IMG/VR virus record: IMGVR_UViG_3300046005_000547
Coordinates: 170,736-234,735 of that record
Origin: a virus
DNA length: 64,000 bases
Reading direction: 5' to 3' (one strand)
The notes under the pieces are model-generated. The model made no database searches, had not been told where the DNA came from, and saw only the letters and a program-made list of their open reading frames with translations. Below are positions 8,496-16,987 of this stretch, in pieces (position 1 is the first letter of the stretch; the number at the start of each line of letters is the position of its first letter). The position numbers and the translations under genes were made by a program.

Positions 8496-9502
8496 TTCCT
8501 CCAAGTGATATATTTCATGAGAGCGGATGCTCCGACGAATGTATTATTATCTATAATACTTTTTGCGTCTATACCATTCAAATACATATCATTGATGTCT
8601 TTTTGTTTTATCTTGGAATCCCAAATACAAACCGAATATCCAAATTTGATACTGTTTTCGAGTAATCTCATTATTTCAATTGCTCTGGGTTCATTATCAT
8701 AAACCAAGACAACATTGTCTTTATGTTCCTTAATGAACACATTACTGTTAAATGACGAACCAGAAACAGCTATACAATTATCTATAAACAATGAATCAAT
8801 TGGACCTTCAACAACGTATATCTTCTTAGAAGTATCAATTCTTTCTAAACCATATACAGGATAATCCGTATCCATCAATTTGATATTAGAATATCTCATG
8901 AAGTTGTTATCAATTGCTCTACCCGTTAATTGGAATATATATCCTTCTGGATTGAAATATGGAATAACAATTCTAGGTGAATCAATTACAGAATCAAACT
9001 TTTCTGGGATGATCGAATTGATTAACTTTTTGTATTCTGTTGTATAATACAATAGTTTCCATTTATCCTCTGGTATATTTCTTCTTGAGAGAAATTCAAT
9101 TGCTTCTTTAGATTCAGATGCTGGAATCAATTGAGATAGAATTTTGTTATTGTAAATTGATGATTCAGAAAATGATGGTTTTGAATCAGGAAGTTCAATT
9201 GTTTTGTTTGCTCTATGTTTATTGATTCCTTGTTTGTATCGTTCGACAACATAATCTGAATATAACAAAGAATTGACTTCTTTTAGGAATGTACCAAACG
9301 ATACAGAATACTGGCAATTGAAACATCTATAGAACATATCATTTTTAACGGTATAGATGAATCCTCTGGCTTTTCTGGTATTCTTTTTTGAATCCCCACA
9401 AATTGGACAACTCATCTTCCATGTTTCTTCATTTATCTTTCTGAAGTTGCGCATGGAAGATGAGAACAAATGGATGTATTTCTTATCGATGTATAATGAC
9501 AT
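8489..9502 (-). CDS. DNA primase, T4 gp61-like
   Basis: 337 residues. An N-terminal zinc finger uses CPIC (32-35) and CFNC (60-63). A TOPRIM-like core follows: KKIYVVEGPIDSLFIDN with the conserved Glu, VSGSSFN, and VVLVYDNEPRA with the metal-binding Asp. This is the layout of T4 gp61-type primases, which make short RNA primers on the lagging strand with the DnaB-like helicase. The matching helicase is at 34400-35800 in this window. The two genes are far apart, as is common in T4-like genomes. Confidence 0.88.
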   Translation of the reverse strand: MSLYIDKKYIHLFSSSMRNFRKINEETWKMSCPICGDSKKNTRKARGFIYTVKNDMFYRCFNCQYSVSFGTFLKEVNSLLYSDYVVERYKQGINKHRANKTIELPDSKPSFSESSIYNNKILSQLIPASESKEAIEFLSRRNIPEDKWKLLYYTTEYKKLINSIIPEKFDSVIDSPRIVIPYFNPEGYIFQLTGRAIDNNFMRYSNIKLMDTDYPVYGLERIDTSKKIYVVEGPIDSLFIDNCIAVSGSSFNSNVFIKEHKDNVVLVYDNEPRAIEIMRLLENSIKFGYSVCIWDSKIKQKDINDMYLNGIDAKSIIDNNTFVGASALMKYITWRKC

Positions 9503-9505
9503 ACT

Positions 9506-9676
9506 TTACCATTTCTTTTGATTCTTGTTGTTATATTGTTTAGGAGGATGCGTCTGTTTTCCTGTCTTTGGAATTTCAATGTATCGTACATTAGCATCCA
9601 CTCCATTACATGTTAATATAAACATTTCATCTTTTTGGATACCACCTAACATAATTCCTTCCAATTCATTTATCAT
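9506..9676 (-). CDS. Small basic protein upstream of primase
   Basis: 56 residues (starting MINELEGIM, ending NNKNQKKW), start overlapping the upstream small membrane ORF stop (TTATGATAA). Proline/lysine-rich basic tail, possibly nucleic-acid binding; otherwise unknown. Confidence 0.55.
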   Translation of the reverse strand: MINELEGIMLGGIQKDEMFILTCNGVDANVRYIEIPKTGKQTHPPKQYNNKNQKKW

Positions 9677-9828
9677 AATAATTTCATTCCAATTAAACCA
9701 CTATACATAATCAAACAAATTCCAATGTAAAACAATTTGAACACTTCATGTAGTTTTAATCTACCAGAAAATAACATATCCATACAAAAATAAACCCCGA
9801 TTAGATTTAATAAAATCAATAAATTCAT
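9673..9828 (-). CDS. Small membrane protein
   Basis: 51 residues with two hydrophobic segments (LLILLNLIGVYF and FYIGICLIMYSGLIG) split by a charged turn, predicting a two-pass inner-membrane microprotein. Start overlaps the upstream stop (ATGA). Confidence 0.55.
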   Translation of the reverse strand: MNLLILLNLIGVYFCMDMLFSGRLKLHEVFKLFYIGICLIMYSGLIGMKLL

Positions 9829-10154
9829 AATTCACCTTTAATGTAAGAAATGATTGAATCGAACGGTATATCTTCAACAGAATTGTATCTTGTATATCCA
9901 ATATCGTTATATTCAATCCATATTAAAATGTCATCATTATTAACATTTATTTCAATGTAACAAGTCTCAGATTCATTATCCAATTCTATCTTAACTGATT
10001 TAAAATCTTCGGAAATATCCACGGTTTTGATATTCTGTTTTATATCATCTAATTCATATAGAATCCTTTTTGAATTAGAAATTATAACAAATGATGGATT
10101 ATCCAATGAATCTAAATTATCTATTTCCTCTAAAAAAGAATCAATGTGAGACAT
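9825..10154 (-). CDS. Acidic protein of unknown function
   Basis: 109 residues, rich in Asp, Glu and Ile, predicted alternating helix and strand (SETCYIEINVNNDDILIWIEYN). Overlaps the upstream gene by one base. No motif recognised. Confidence 0.6.
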   Translation of the reverse strand: MSHIDSFLEEIDNLDSLDNPSFVIISNSKRILYELDDIKQNIKTVDISEDFKSVKIELDNESETCYIEINVNNDDILIWIEYNDIGYTRYNSVEDIPFDSIISYIKGEL

Positions 10155-10372
10155 TATTCTAATCCATCAGAATTCAAATTGTAAATTTGGTCAATAAACA
10201 TTTGGAAATTCGATTCATTTAATTCATTACTTCTAATGCCTTTATAATAAACAGAAGATCCTTTTGAATGTAGAACCTCAATTTTGTTTTCATGAACGTC
10301 GAAATATGTAACATTGTCTACAATCAAAACTCGAACTACATTGTTGTTAAATTCAATCTTAATGGCTCTCAT
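10154..10372 (-). CDS. Small unknown protein, first gene of operon
   Basis: 72 residues, beta-rich (IKIEFNNNVVRVLIVDN, KIEVLHSKGSSVYYKG). First gene after the 10.4 kb promoter, with AGGAGAAAAT before ATG. Function unknown. Confidence 0.6.
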   Translation of the reverse strand: MRAIKIEFNNNVVRVLIVDNVTYFDVHENKIEVLHSKGSSVYYKGIRSNELNESNFQMFIDQIYNLNSDGLE

Positions 10373-10396
10373 ATTTTCTCCTAGTTGAAAAACTAT

Positions 10397-10425
10397 ATTA
10401 TAATCTATTATATCAGAAACGAAAG
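10397..10425 (-). promoter_or_regulatory. Phage promoter (CTTTCGT-N16-TATAAT)
   Basis: On the - strand the -35-like box CTTTCGT (10419-10425) and TATAAT (10397-10402) are separated by 16 bases, 25 bases before the first operon gene. Fits the window-wide consensus. Confidence 0.7.
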
Positions 10426-10434
10426 AATAAAGAT

Positions 10435-10537
10435 ATAATACATCTTATTTGTTGAATACACAACGAAAACAATACATCCTGTATGATATATTGTTCTAAT
10501 CATTAACATTGTTTAAACGACAAATAAGATGTATTAT
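10435..10537. repeat. Perfect 18-bp inverted repeat, 67-base spacer
   Basis: ATAATACATCTTATTTGT at 10435-10452 is exactly mirrored by ACAAATAAGATGTATTAT at 10520-10537. The spacer contains ACATCCTGTA, shared with the R2 repeats elsewhere. It lies between a promoter and an upstream terminator, so it is intergenic DNA with conserved structure rather than gene. Confidence 0.75.
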
Positions 10538-10547
10538 AACTGATATT

Positions 10548-10584
10548 TTATCCAAAAGAAATCCCATCATTTTATTGATGGGAT
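10548..10584 (-). terminator. Rho-independent terminator
   Basis: A stem AATCCCATCA / TGATGGGATT with a TTTCTTTT tail on the - strand directly after the coiled-coil gene at 10589. Confidence 0.8.
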
Positions 10585-10588
10585 TATC

Positions 10589-11035
10589 TTAAGGTTTTGA
10601 CGCAAATACATTAAAATGTTCAATATAATAACCGATTGCGCCAGCTATACCAACAATAAACCATTTCCATTGTTCAATCTTAGAAATACGTTCTTCTAAT
10701 TCTTCAATTTTATCTACAGTGTCTTCCAATTTATCTTTGTGAGCTTCAGCAAATTTTGAACCAAATTCAGCAACGCTTTTATTGATTTGTTTATCAGATT
10801 CATCCACTTTAGAAGATACGGCTTTAACATCTTGAACTAGAGATTTATGTTGTTCTTCAAATTTAATAATTTTTTCTTCATGTACAGCAACCATTTTATT
10901 CATGGTGATTGTATTTTCAGCAACCTTTTCAACAACTTTTTCTAATCTGTCGATTGTTCTTTGTTGGGATGCCAATTCAATATCGGCGACGTGGTCGGAT
11001 GCTCTTCTTTTAACAATCTGCTCTTCCATATGCAT
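10589..11035 (-). CDS. Coiled-coil protein with C-terminal membrane anchor
   Basis: 148 residues. Residues ~20-120 are heptad-rich charged helix (RTIDRLEKVVEKVAENT, DKIEELEERISKIEQ), followed by a single hydrophobic segment WFIVGIAGAIGYYI and a short tail. This architecture is seen in phage proteins placed near structural genes, and in some holin/spanin-like or tail-associated proteins. Which one cannot be decided here. Confidence 0.6.
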   Translation of the reverse strand: MHMEEQIVKRRASDHVADIELASQQRTIDRLEKVVEKVAENTITMNKMVAVHEEKIIKFEEQHKSLVQDVKAVSSKVDESDKQINKSVAEFGSKFAEAHKDKLEDTVDKIEELEERISKIEQWKWFIVGIAGAIGYYIEHFNVFASKP

Positions 11036-11420
11036 TTTCCGTTAAAGTTAAAAAATCAATCACTTGAATTTCTTCTTGTAATCGTTTATTTGATGAGACA
11101 ATATCTAAAAATTGTTCAGAAATTATATTCTCATCCATGTTGTTCTTGTATGATTCTTTGATTAAGAACATAGCAGCAGCTAAATTTTTAATTCTAGTGT
11201 CACCTCCAGGCAACATATTCATCATACGTTTTAAATTAAAAACTAATCTTTTTAGATAATTGACTGAATCTTTCTCTTCAGATGTTTTTAATGTATTGTA
11301 TTTTTTCAACACTTTACCATTCTCATCAATGATGCCTAATTTAAAAGCATCAGTTTGATTAAATGGTGTGGTCAATAATGACAATATACGTAAAGCAATA
11401 AGATTATCGATAATTTTCAT
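11010..11420 (-). CDS. Conserved T4-like phage protein of unknown function
   Basis: 136 residues, mostly helical. The block DAFKLGIIDENGKVLKK followed by RLVFNLKRMMNMLPGGDTRIKNLAAAMFLIKE is a pattern I associate with a conserved protein near neck/assembly genes of T4-like and cyanobacterial myophages. It overlaps the coiled-coil gene by 26 bases and the upstream gene by one base. Function not established. Confidence 0.6.
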   Translation of the reverse strand: MKIIDNLIALRILSLLTTPFNQTDAFKLGIIDENGKVLKKYNTLKTSEEKDSVNYLKRLVFNLKRMMNMLPGGDTRIKNLAAAMFLIKESYKNNMDENIISEQFLDIVSSNKRLQEEIQVIDFLTLTENAYGRADC

Positions 11421-11761
11421 TACATTCCTCTTAACATGTTAAATGTTTTTTCATCATATTCCATTCCTTCATCTATATCATAATTAAGAAACATTACAAC
11501 AGAAGCAATTACACCCCAATGTTTCTTATCTATTTTATTGTAGAGGAATTCTGTTGTATTAACACCAAAAACATTATATAGAATTATGATATGATTGACT
11601 ATCAATTTAATACAAGATTCTTCATTGTTTGTATATCTGACAAGCAATTTCCTCAATAAATTAAATCTTGCATAATCATATTTGAATTCAAAGATATTAT
11701 TACATTGAAGATTATTATAAGAATTTTTTGCTTTATCGAAGAAATCATTGTCGTCATTCAT
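11420..11761 (-). CDS. Conserved helical phage protein
   Basis: 113 residues, all-helical (FEFKYDYARFNLLRKLLVRY, NHIIILYNVFGVNTTEFLYNKI). The pair with the downstream 136-aa gene recurs in T4-like phages near virion genes, which is the only hint at function. Confidence 0.55.
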   Translation of the reverse strand: MNDDNDFFDKAKNSYNNLQCNNIFEFKYDYARFNLLRKLLVRYTNNEESCIKLIVNHIIILYNVFGVNTTEFLYNKIDKKHWGVIASVVMFLNYDIDEGMEYDEKTFNMLRGM

Positions 11762-11763
11762 TT

Positions 11764-12633
11764 TTACACCACAGTCAACGTTGCAGCTGTTGTTAATTTA
11801 GGTGTAGCATTTGTTGCCGTCACATTACACGTATACTTTTTACCATTCAAACCAGTTGTATTTGAAATGGTCAATGTCGCGGTCGTTGTGCCGGTATAAA
11901 CACCCACGTTTGTTAAATCAACGCCATCGACTTTCCATTGGTAACTTAATGTACCACCACCAGCCGAAATTGTAGCAGTCGTCGCAAATGTTGTTCCAGC
12001 AGGAGCAGTAATTGTTCTATTTGTTGGAGCAGACGCTGAAATTACAAATGGATCTTTCATTCGCAATTCGCCAAATTTAGTAGTCACAGTATCAGCATTA
12101 GCTGCAGTTACAATACAACGATATTTCTTACCAATCAAACCAGTCGTAGAAGAAATAGATAACGTATTTGTCGTCGCTCCTAAATAAACACCAGTATTGG
12201 ATACGTTGGCGAATGTTTTATTCGAAGCAGAAACTTGCCATTGGTAACTTAATGCACCACCACCAACCGAAATAGTCGCTGTTGTTGAAACGGTTGCTGC
12301 AGTTCCTTCGAAGATTACACTTGATGCTGGATCTGTAGCTGAAATTACATAAGTTTGAGTCGCAGTTAAATTGGCATCCACTGCTCTGGTGACACCAATT
12401 GAATATCCAGAATTCGATGCTGGATTTAACAATTCAGCTTTATGTCGAGTTGTTCCAGCGGAATCTTTATACGTAAAGTATTTCCAATATCCTGAACATG
12501 TAATCCCTTTCAATTTAGTGTCTGGATCGTCAGCTTCCGCTTGAGATACAAAAATTACATTTCTTCTATCATCTTCCGATAGAAATGACGGTAAATTGGT
12601 TTCCGTATCTGTTCCAAATTTCCATGTACCCAT
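11764..12633 (-). CDS. Virion decoration protein with tandem Ig-like domains
   Basis: 289 residues. After ~90 N-terminal residues come two related beta-sandwich repeats: ATVSTTATISVGGGALSYQWQV...TLSISSTTGLIGKKYRCIV (about 110-190, split here) and ATTATISAGGGTLSYQW...TLTISNTTGLNGKKYTCNV (about 210-285). These are the V-set/I-set-like Ig repeats common on phage capsids and tails, where they bind surface sugars. Start preceded by AAGGAAC; a T4-type late promoter (TATAAATA) lies 39 bases upstream. Confidence 0.75.
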   Translation of the reverse strand: MGTWKFGTDTETNLPSFLSEDDRRNVIFVSQAEADDPDTKLKGITCSGYWKYFTYKDSAGTTRHKAELLNPASNSGYSIGVTRAVDANLTATQTYVISATDPASSVIFEGTAATVSTTATISVGGGALSYQWQVSASNKTFANVSNTGVYLGATTNTLSISSTTGLIGKKYRCIVTAANADTVTTKFGELRMKDPFVISASAPTNRTITAPAGTTFATTATISAGGGTLSYQWKVDGVDLTNVGVYTGTTTATLTISNTTGLNGKKYTCNVTATNATPKLTTAATLTVV

Positions 12634-12671
12634 TTTGTTTGTTCCTTATAAAAATAATAGTGGTATGGAAT

Positions 12672-12679
12672 TATTTATA
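12672..12679 (-). promoter_or_regulatory. T4-type late promoter motif TATAAATA
   Basis: An exact TATAAATA on the - strand 39 bases upstream of the Ig-like virion gene. T4 late promoters consist of just this octamer, read by gp55 with the sliding clamp. Fits a late structural gene. Confidence 0.5.
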
Positions 12680-12688
12680 TGGATGTAT

Positions 12689-13621
12689 CTAACGATGCGC
12701 AGATAATCTCGCAGATTCAATTTTCTTGATTTTTGGTAACAATTTATTTGCCAATTTTGTGATAGTTGCTCGTTTCTTCTGAACCATCTTTTCCAATCTT
12801 TCTTTTTCAGGAATCGATAATGTATTCAGAGGTTTCTTAGCCATTTTTGTTTTAAACGCAATAATGGCAGCATGTCTTGCTCTGGAAGCAATTTTAGCTG
12901 GAGATGATTTTGTATGTAATGCCAATTTCATTTTAGCGGTTCGTTTCGATTGAGATTGATGAAATTTAACAGCCATTTTCAATCGAGCCATTCTACTTAA
13001 CATTTCATCAAGACGTTCCACAGATTCATTAGTTGGTACATAAGGATCTACAATACCTGGATGAATATACCCCATATGATTATCTTCATCATCAACAATA
13101 TGTAATTCATCGTCGTCATATACATCCATACCAATTAAATCTTCTAAATCTCCGATACTGTCGTAAATATCATCAACAACATCATCGTTAATTCCAATTA
13201 AATTCCCGAAAATATCTTCTGTTGTTGTATCGTCTTCTAAATCATATTCTAATTCTTCAACTTTACCGTCATTGTCGATATCTCCATCAATCTTACCATC
13301 TTTATTCTTATCTTGTAAATGATCTGGAATATCATCATCATTGAAATCTGTATAAGATTTTCTTGGTACATTATATAATGAATCCATTGTACCACTAGAT
13401 GTGGCTTCATTTACTCGTTTTCTTAATTCTTTGAATGTTTGCATTGGTTTAACCGATTCTGATACTGTTGAAATAATGACATTCGATGCCGTCTTTTTAA
13501 GAGCATCGGGGATTGTCTTGTCGTCTTTTAATCTTACCATCATTTTCTTCTTAAAATCTTTATCTTTTGGATTTAAGTCAAATGTATCGGCAAGCATCTG
13601 TAATAATTGTTCGTCTTTCAT
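12689..13621 (-). CDS. Prohead core-like protein with internal CTS and EF-hand-like acidic region
   Basis: 310 residues. Residues 60-76 (MQTFKELRKRVNEATSS) match the CTS-like peptide, here internal, with VNE followed by Ala as a prohead-protease-type site. Residues ~90-115 carry Ca-binding-like repeats (DFNDDDIPDHLQDKNKDG, DGDIDNDGKVEE). The C-terminal ~100 residues are very basic and helical (KMAVKFHQSQSKRTAKMKLAL, RARHAAIIAFKTKM), ending KRATITKLANKLLPKIKKIE, a pattern found in phage core or DNA-binding head proteins. The acidic middle and basic end suggest a processed scaffold or DNA-associated internal protein. Inference only. Confidence 0.55.
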   Translation of the reverse strand: MKDEQLLQMLADTFDLNPKDKDFKKKMMVRLKDDKTIPDALKKTASNVIISTVSESVKPMQTFKELRKRVNEATSSGTMDSLYNVPRKSYTDFNDDDIPDHLQDKNKDGKIDGDIDNDGKVEELEYDLEDDTTTEDIFGNLIGINDDVVDDIYDSIGDLEDLIGMDVYDDDELHIVDDEDNHMGYIHPGIVDPYVPTNESVERLDEMLSRMARLKMAVKFHQSQSKRTAKMKLALHTKSSPAKIASRARHAAIIAFKTKMAKKPLNTLSIPEKERLEKMVQKKRATITKLANKLLPKIKKIESARLSAHR

Positions 13622-13645
13622 GAGATTCCTCTATTCAATATGTTA

Positions 13646-14191
13646 TTATTTATGTATTAAACATTCCCATATTTCAAGAGCTTCCCTATAATGACATTCA
13701 TGGGGTAACATTTTATAGAAAGAATTGTAATCATTATTTTCAACATATTCTCTCATTTTAGAACTGGAATAGGATGACGGTCCAATACCAAATCTTTCAC
13801 CTCTTGATACAATTTCAACAGATTTGAATTCAAAATAATCTCTTGTATTTAAAAACAAATCGAATCGAGTTTTATATTCATCAAATCTATCTTCACCGCA
13901 TACCACTATTACTTTTTCATATTGATTTTGATGTGCGTAATGTAATAGATTGATTGGTTGTTTTACTTTTTTATCATAATCAATCTTAACAAGTCCGTCT
14001 GTCCATTTGTTCATCAACAACGATTTAATCTCATATGGTAAAGGATTTTTGTTATTGTCTTCTGTGTGAGATAAGAACATAGCAGAATCAGCATTGTATT
14101 TCTTAGCCAACTCCTTGATTTTAGAAATCAATAAGAAATGTCCTTTATGTGGTGGATTGCATCTGGCAAATGAACAGACTAATGTTTTCAT
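13646..14191 (-). CDS. NMNAT/cytidylyltransferase-like nucleotidyltransferase
   Basis: 181 residues of the HIGH-type nucleotidyltransferase fold. FARCNPPHKGHFLLI (8-22) is the (T/H)xGH nucleotide-binding loop, VVCGEDRFDEYK the central strand, and SSYSSSKMREYV the C-terminal (I)SSxxxR-like motif. This family includes nicotinamide-nucleotide adenylyltransferase (NadM/NadR-like) and phosphopantetheine or CTP transferases; phage members are often annotated NMNAT-like. Its neighbours are a ligase-like and a polymerase-beta-type nucleotidyltransferase gene. An NAD role would fit the PARP-like and sirtuin genes but is not shown. Confidence 0.7.
   Translation of the reverse strand: MKTLVCSFARCNPPHKGHFLLISKIKELAKKYNADSAMFLSHTEDNNKNPLPYEIKSLLMNKWTDGLVKIDYDKKVKQPINLLHYAHQNQYEKVIVVCGEDRFDEYKTRFDLFLNTRDYFEFKSVEIVSRGERFGIGPSSYSSSKMREYVENNDYNSFYKMLPHECHYREALEIWECLIHK
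13647..13654 (-). promoter_or_regulatory. Possible late promoter (CATAAATA)
   Basis: One-mismatch version of TATAAATA on the - strand, 26 bases before the core-like protein gene, inside the 3' end of the upstream gene. Confidence 0.3.
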
Positions 14192-15039
14192 TGTTTCATC
14201 AACTCCTTAAATTCTAATGTTGTAACTTTATACCATGTATCGTTAATCTTAAACATAATACCTTCAAACATTTCTCCCATTAAATTGGTTCCGACAACCT
14301 GAGATAAAATATATTCAGAAAACAAATCTTTACGTTCTTGTAATACATGTTTGATTGATTCTTTTTGAACCTTATCTATTTTCTTTCTTGATGTTAAAAT
14401 TTGTTCAACATTTGGTATGTCCAATACTTTGAACACCCATTCTAATTCTTTCAGAATATTGACATTTTTGAATGAGATGAACGGATTAATGAATTTGTAA
14501 TTATTATTTGATTCCATTAACAAACCATCAATTATTTGTTTTGATTCAGGATGTTCTTCATTATACACTGAATCTAAGACAGTGTGTGGGAATAATGTAG
14601 CAACTTGCCCCAATAATGGACAAGGATATGCGATATGTACAAATTTGATTGTATTCATTCGCATTGGAGTCAATCCATTTTTGTACATTAGAACTTCCAT
14701 ACAAACTTCTGTATCACAAGGAATACACAAAAATCCATTCAAATATGAATCAGCCAAATCTCTATACATTTCTGCTCGTTTGATTTGTAAAGGATCTGTA
14801 ATTCCTTTCAATTCGATATAATCAATGAATTCTTGACCTCTGTAAATTTCACCAGAATTGCTTGTTTTAACATAAAGTTTTCCTGATAATTCTTTACCAA
14901 TTCTGAATCCAAATCCATCAATTTTTAACATGACTGGAATATCAGAAAGGATGTCCCCTTTTTGTTTAATTGTTTTTAACATATTGATGAATTCAATATC
15001 TTTCATCTTATGTACATGTTGAACAGATTTTCTAGTCAT
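14188..15039 (-). CDS. ATP-dependent RNA/DNA ligase-like protein
   Basis: 283 residues. A KxDG-type motif is present (MLKIDGFGFRIG, about 41-52; K43 would be the adenylated lysine). It is followed by KLYVKTSNSGEIY (motif Ia-like), EVCMEVLMYKNG (motif III-like), and near the end MFEGIMFKINDTWYKVTTLEF (split: EGIMFK motif IV, YKV motif V). This is the nucleotidyltransferase fold of ATP-dependent nucleic-acid ligases. It overlaps the 15032 nucleotidyltransferase by eight bases, and the NMNAT-like gene by four, forming a repair-like trio. RNA versus DNA substrate cannot be decided. Confidence 0.6.
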   Translation of the reverse strand: MTRKSVQHVHKMKDIEFINMLKTIKQKGDILSDIPVMLKIDGFGFRIGKELSGKLYVKTSNSGEIYRGQEFIDYIELKGITDPLQIKRAEMYRDLADSYLNGFLCIPCDTEVCMEVLMYKNGLTPMRMNTIKFVHIAYPCPLLGQVATLFPHTVLDSVYNEEHPESKQIIDGLLMESNNNYKFINPFISFKNVNILKELEWVFKVLDIPNVEQILTSRKKIDKVQKESIKHVLQERKDLFSEYILSQVVGTNLMGEMFEGIMFKINDTWYKVTTLEFKELMKQ

Positions 15040-16096
15040 TGTTTAATCCTCTTGAATAATAATCAGATATTATCTTACTATAATTTACATCTAAATCAAT
15101 ATCTAATTTTTCGCATATAAACATCAATCCTGTAACTTTTTCATCATAATCTTTAACAGGATTATCTCTTACAATCATCTGAGAGTTGACACTAAACATC
15201 CTACCAACATAATCATCTACAATCGATTTAATATGTTCTGGTAGGAATCGTTGAATCAATCTAATACATCCATTGAATGATTTTATTTCATTCTTATACA
15301 TCAATGATTTTACTCCAAACAATATCTCAAGGATACTATCCAAATCTGTATGGAATATCGATTCATCAGATGTCAGTTCATTAAATACAGGAATTCCATT
15401 ATCAAACAATTCAGTTGGTATGTATCGCCAACGTAATCCTCGTTGAACAGAAAATGCTAATTGACTTTTTTCAACAATTTTTGGTTTCTTTGTTTTTCCT
15501 GTTAACAATACAATTCGTTCTTTTGTCCTTGAAGCGGCAATAGATTGTAACATGTATTTGTGATGGAATCCTTTAATGTCTTGAATTATATCATCCCATG
15601 AACTAGAATGTGAAAATTTACTCCATTCAGTGGGTTCTCCGTTTTCAAATTCAACCAGTTCAAAATCAATCTGAATGTTGAGATTAAATTGATTGAAATG
15701 CCATAATGTGATGTATTGACCAGCAGATGTCTTATATCCAATTAGTTTCCATTTTTCAAAATCAACATATCCAGTCAGACTATCAAGCATTCTTCTGATT
15801 GAATCTTTCGTGTTAATATCAACCATCAAATCAATATCACCAACTGTATCCTTTTTCAATACAAATTGATATGTTGGTATATCATCTACGTTGAATAGAT
15901 GATATGATGAACCAGAAAGGAATTGTTTGGAATTGAATAATGAATCATTCCAAATTTGTCGTTTATTGAACGTATTATGTAATTGATTCAATGTTGATAA
16001 CAATTCATCAACTTCTTGGACTAGGGTATCTCTGTCAACATGTAATAAATCAATCCTGTCTGCTTTGATACCATCAATTATAACATTTCCACCCAT
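15032..16096 (-). CDS. Polymerase-beta-type nucleotidyltransferase
   Basis: 354 residues. SGSSYHLF (about 68-75) followed by KKDTVGDIDLMVDIN gives the G-S...D-x-D signature of the pol-beta superfamily, and IQIDFELVEFENG supplies the third acidic residue. The rest is helical and may hold the nucleic-acid-binding part. It is translationally coupled to the ligase-like gene. Candidate roles: tRNA or RNA end repair, or DNA-modification chemistry. Confidence 0.6.
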   Translation of the reverse strand: MGGNVIIDGIKADRIDLLHVDRDTLVQEVDELLSTLNQLHNTFNKRQIWNDSLFNSKQFLSGSSYHLFNVDDIPTYQFVLKKDTVGDIDLMVDINTKDSIRRMLDSLTGYVDFEKWKLIGYKTSAGQYITLWHFNQFNLNIQIDFELVEFENGEPTEWSKFSHSSSWDDIIQDIKGFHHKYMLQSIAASRTKERIVLLTGKTKKPKIVEKSQLAFSVQRGLRWRYIPTELFDNGIPVFNELTSDESIFHTDLDSILEILFGVKSLMYKNEIKSFNGCIRLIQRFLPEHIKSIVDDYVGRMFSVNSQMIVRDNPVKDYDEKVTGLMFICEKLDIDLDVNYSKIISDYYSRGLNND

Positions 16097-16296
16097 TAGA
16101 TTTTACCTTTACGTTCTTCAAATGCATATGACTGTATTTTATCCACTAAATCTGGTCTACGTTTTTTATAGAATACATCGGTACAACGTTCATCAATCGC
16201 AGAGTAAATTTGTTTTATCACATTAAAAGGATCTTCTCCTTTACGGATATGATTTTTTAATATGATGTTCAATAACCATTTTTCTAATCTATTCAT
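16096..16296 (-). CDS. Small basic helical protein
   Basis: 66 residues, helical and basic (LNIILKNHIRKGEDPFNVIKQ). Overlaps the nucleotidyltransferase gene by one base. Function unknown. Confidence 0.55.
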   Translation of the reverse strand: MNRLEKWLLNIILKNHIRKGEDPFNVIKQIYSAIDERCTDVFYKKRRPDLVDKIQSYAFEERKGKI

Positions 16297-16516
16297 TTTT
16301 AAATACCTGATGGAAGAAACGTTCGTCGGATAATTTGAAACCTAATTCAACGCAATTCAAATATACATCTATATCAGAATCAATGATATTGTCATTGGTG
16401 TTGACATATTTCATGATTGATTTATACACTGATGTTGAACTTCTGCTACCAGAATAAAATCCAGTTAACATCTGTTTGAATTGCTTGGAGTTGATATATT
16501 CAGAAATTGATAACAT
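16289..16516 (-). CDS. Small protein with weak CTS-like N-terminus
   Basis: 75 residues from ATG 16516, chosen because AAAGGAAC precedes it. The start MLSISEYINSKQF resembles the phage's MLSFKEYNELLEA-type peptides, but with Ile for Phe and without an (I/L)xE site. The body is helical and otherwise unknown. Overlaps the next gene by eight bases. Confidence 0.5.
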   Translation of the reverse strand: MLSISEYINSKQFKQMLTGFYSGSRSSTSVYKSIMKYVNTNDNIIDSDIDVYLNCVELGFKLSDERFFHQVFKNE

Positions 16517-16526
16517 TTGAGTTCCT

Positions 16527-16952
16527 TTAAGATTCATGACGTAAAGAGTTTTTCTTTACTTTACCAGTTGATGTTAATGAGACATTCCATAAAATACCAG
16601 TATCAGAATTGATATGGAACCAGACATATTTCTGAGTTTGGTCAACAATTTTGATTTCATCTGATTCCAGTAAATCCGCTTCTTTTTTGATTTGTGTTGT
16701 TAAATCAGAAACGGTATTTTCTACATATAAAATTTTAATCAAAGCTGTTTGGATGTGATTGTCATCAAGGTATTCATAAAACGTATCAGACAATGTATAA
16801 TTTTCTAATTTATTGATGTGATGGAAGATTCTCCATGCTTGTTGGACTCTTGATTGGTCAGAAACCAAAGACAATGGTAATTTGAACTCTGAGATACCAT
16901 GCATTTCAATAGCAGTTTTCAACATTGTTTGATGTTCAGATGTCATTTTCAT
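16527..16952 (-). CDS. Unknown protein, first gene of operon
   Basis: 141 residues. The C-terminal half is beta-rich (KYVWFHINSDTGILWNVSLTSTGKV), the N-terminal half helical. It lies just downstream of a strong phage promoter, with GGAGGAATTAAAAATGAAA at the start (an in-frame ATG three codons in is possible). No family recognised. Confidence 0.6.
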   Translation of the reverse strand: MKMTSEHQTMLKTAIEMHGISEFKLPLSLVSDQSRVQQAWRIFHHINKLENYTLSDTFYEYLDDNHIQTALIKILYVENTVSDLTTQIKKEADLLESDEIKIVDQTQKYVWFHINSDTGILWNVSLTSTGKVKKNSLRHES

Positions 16953-16987
16953 TTTTAATTCCTCCGATATAATTCAACATGAAATCT

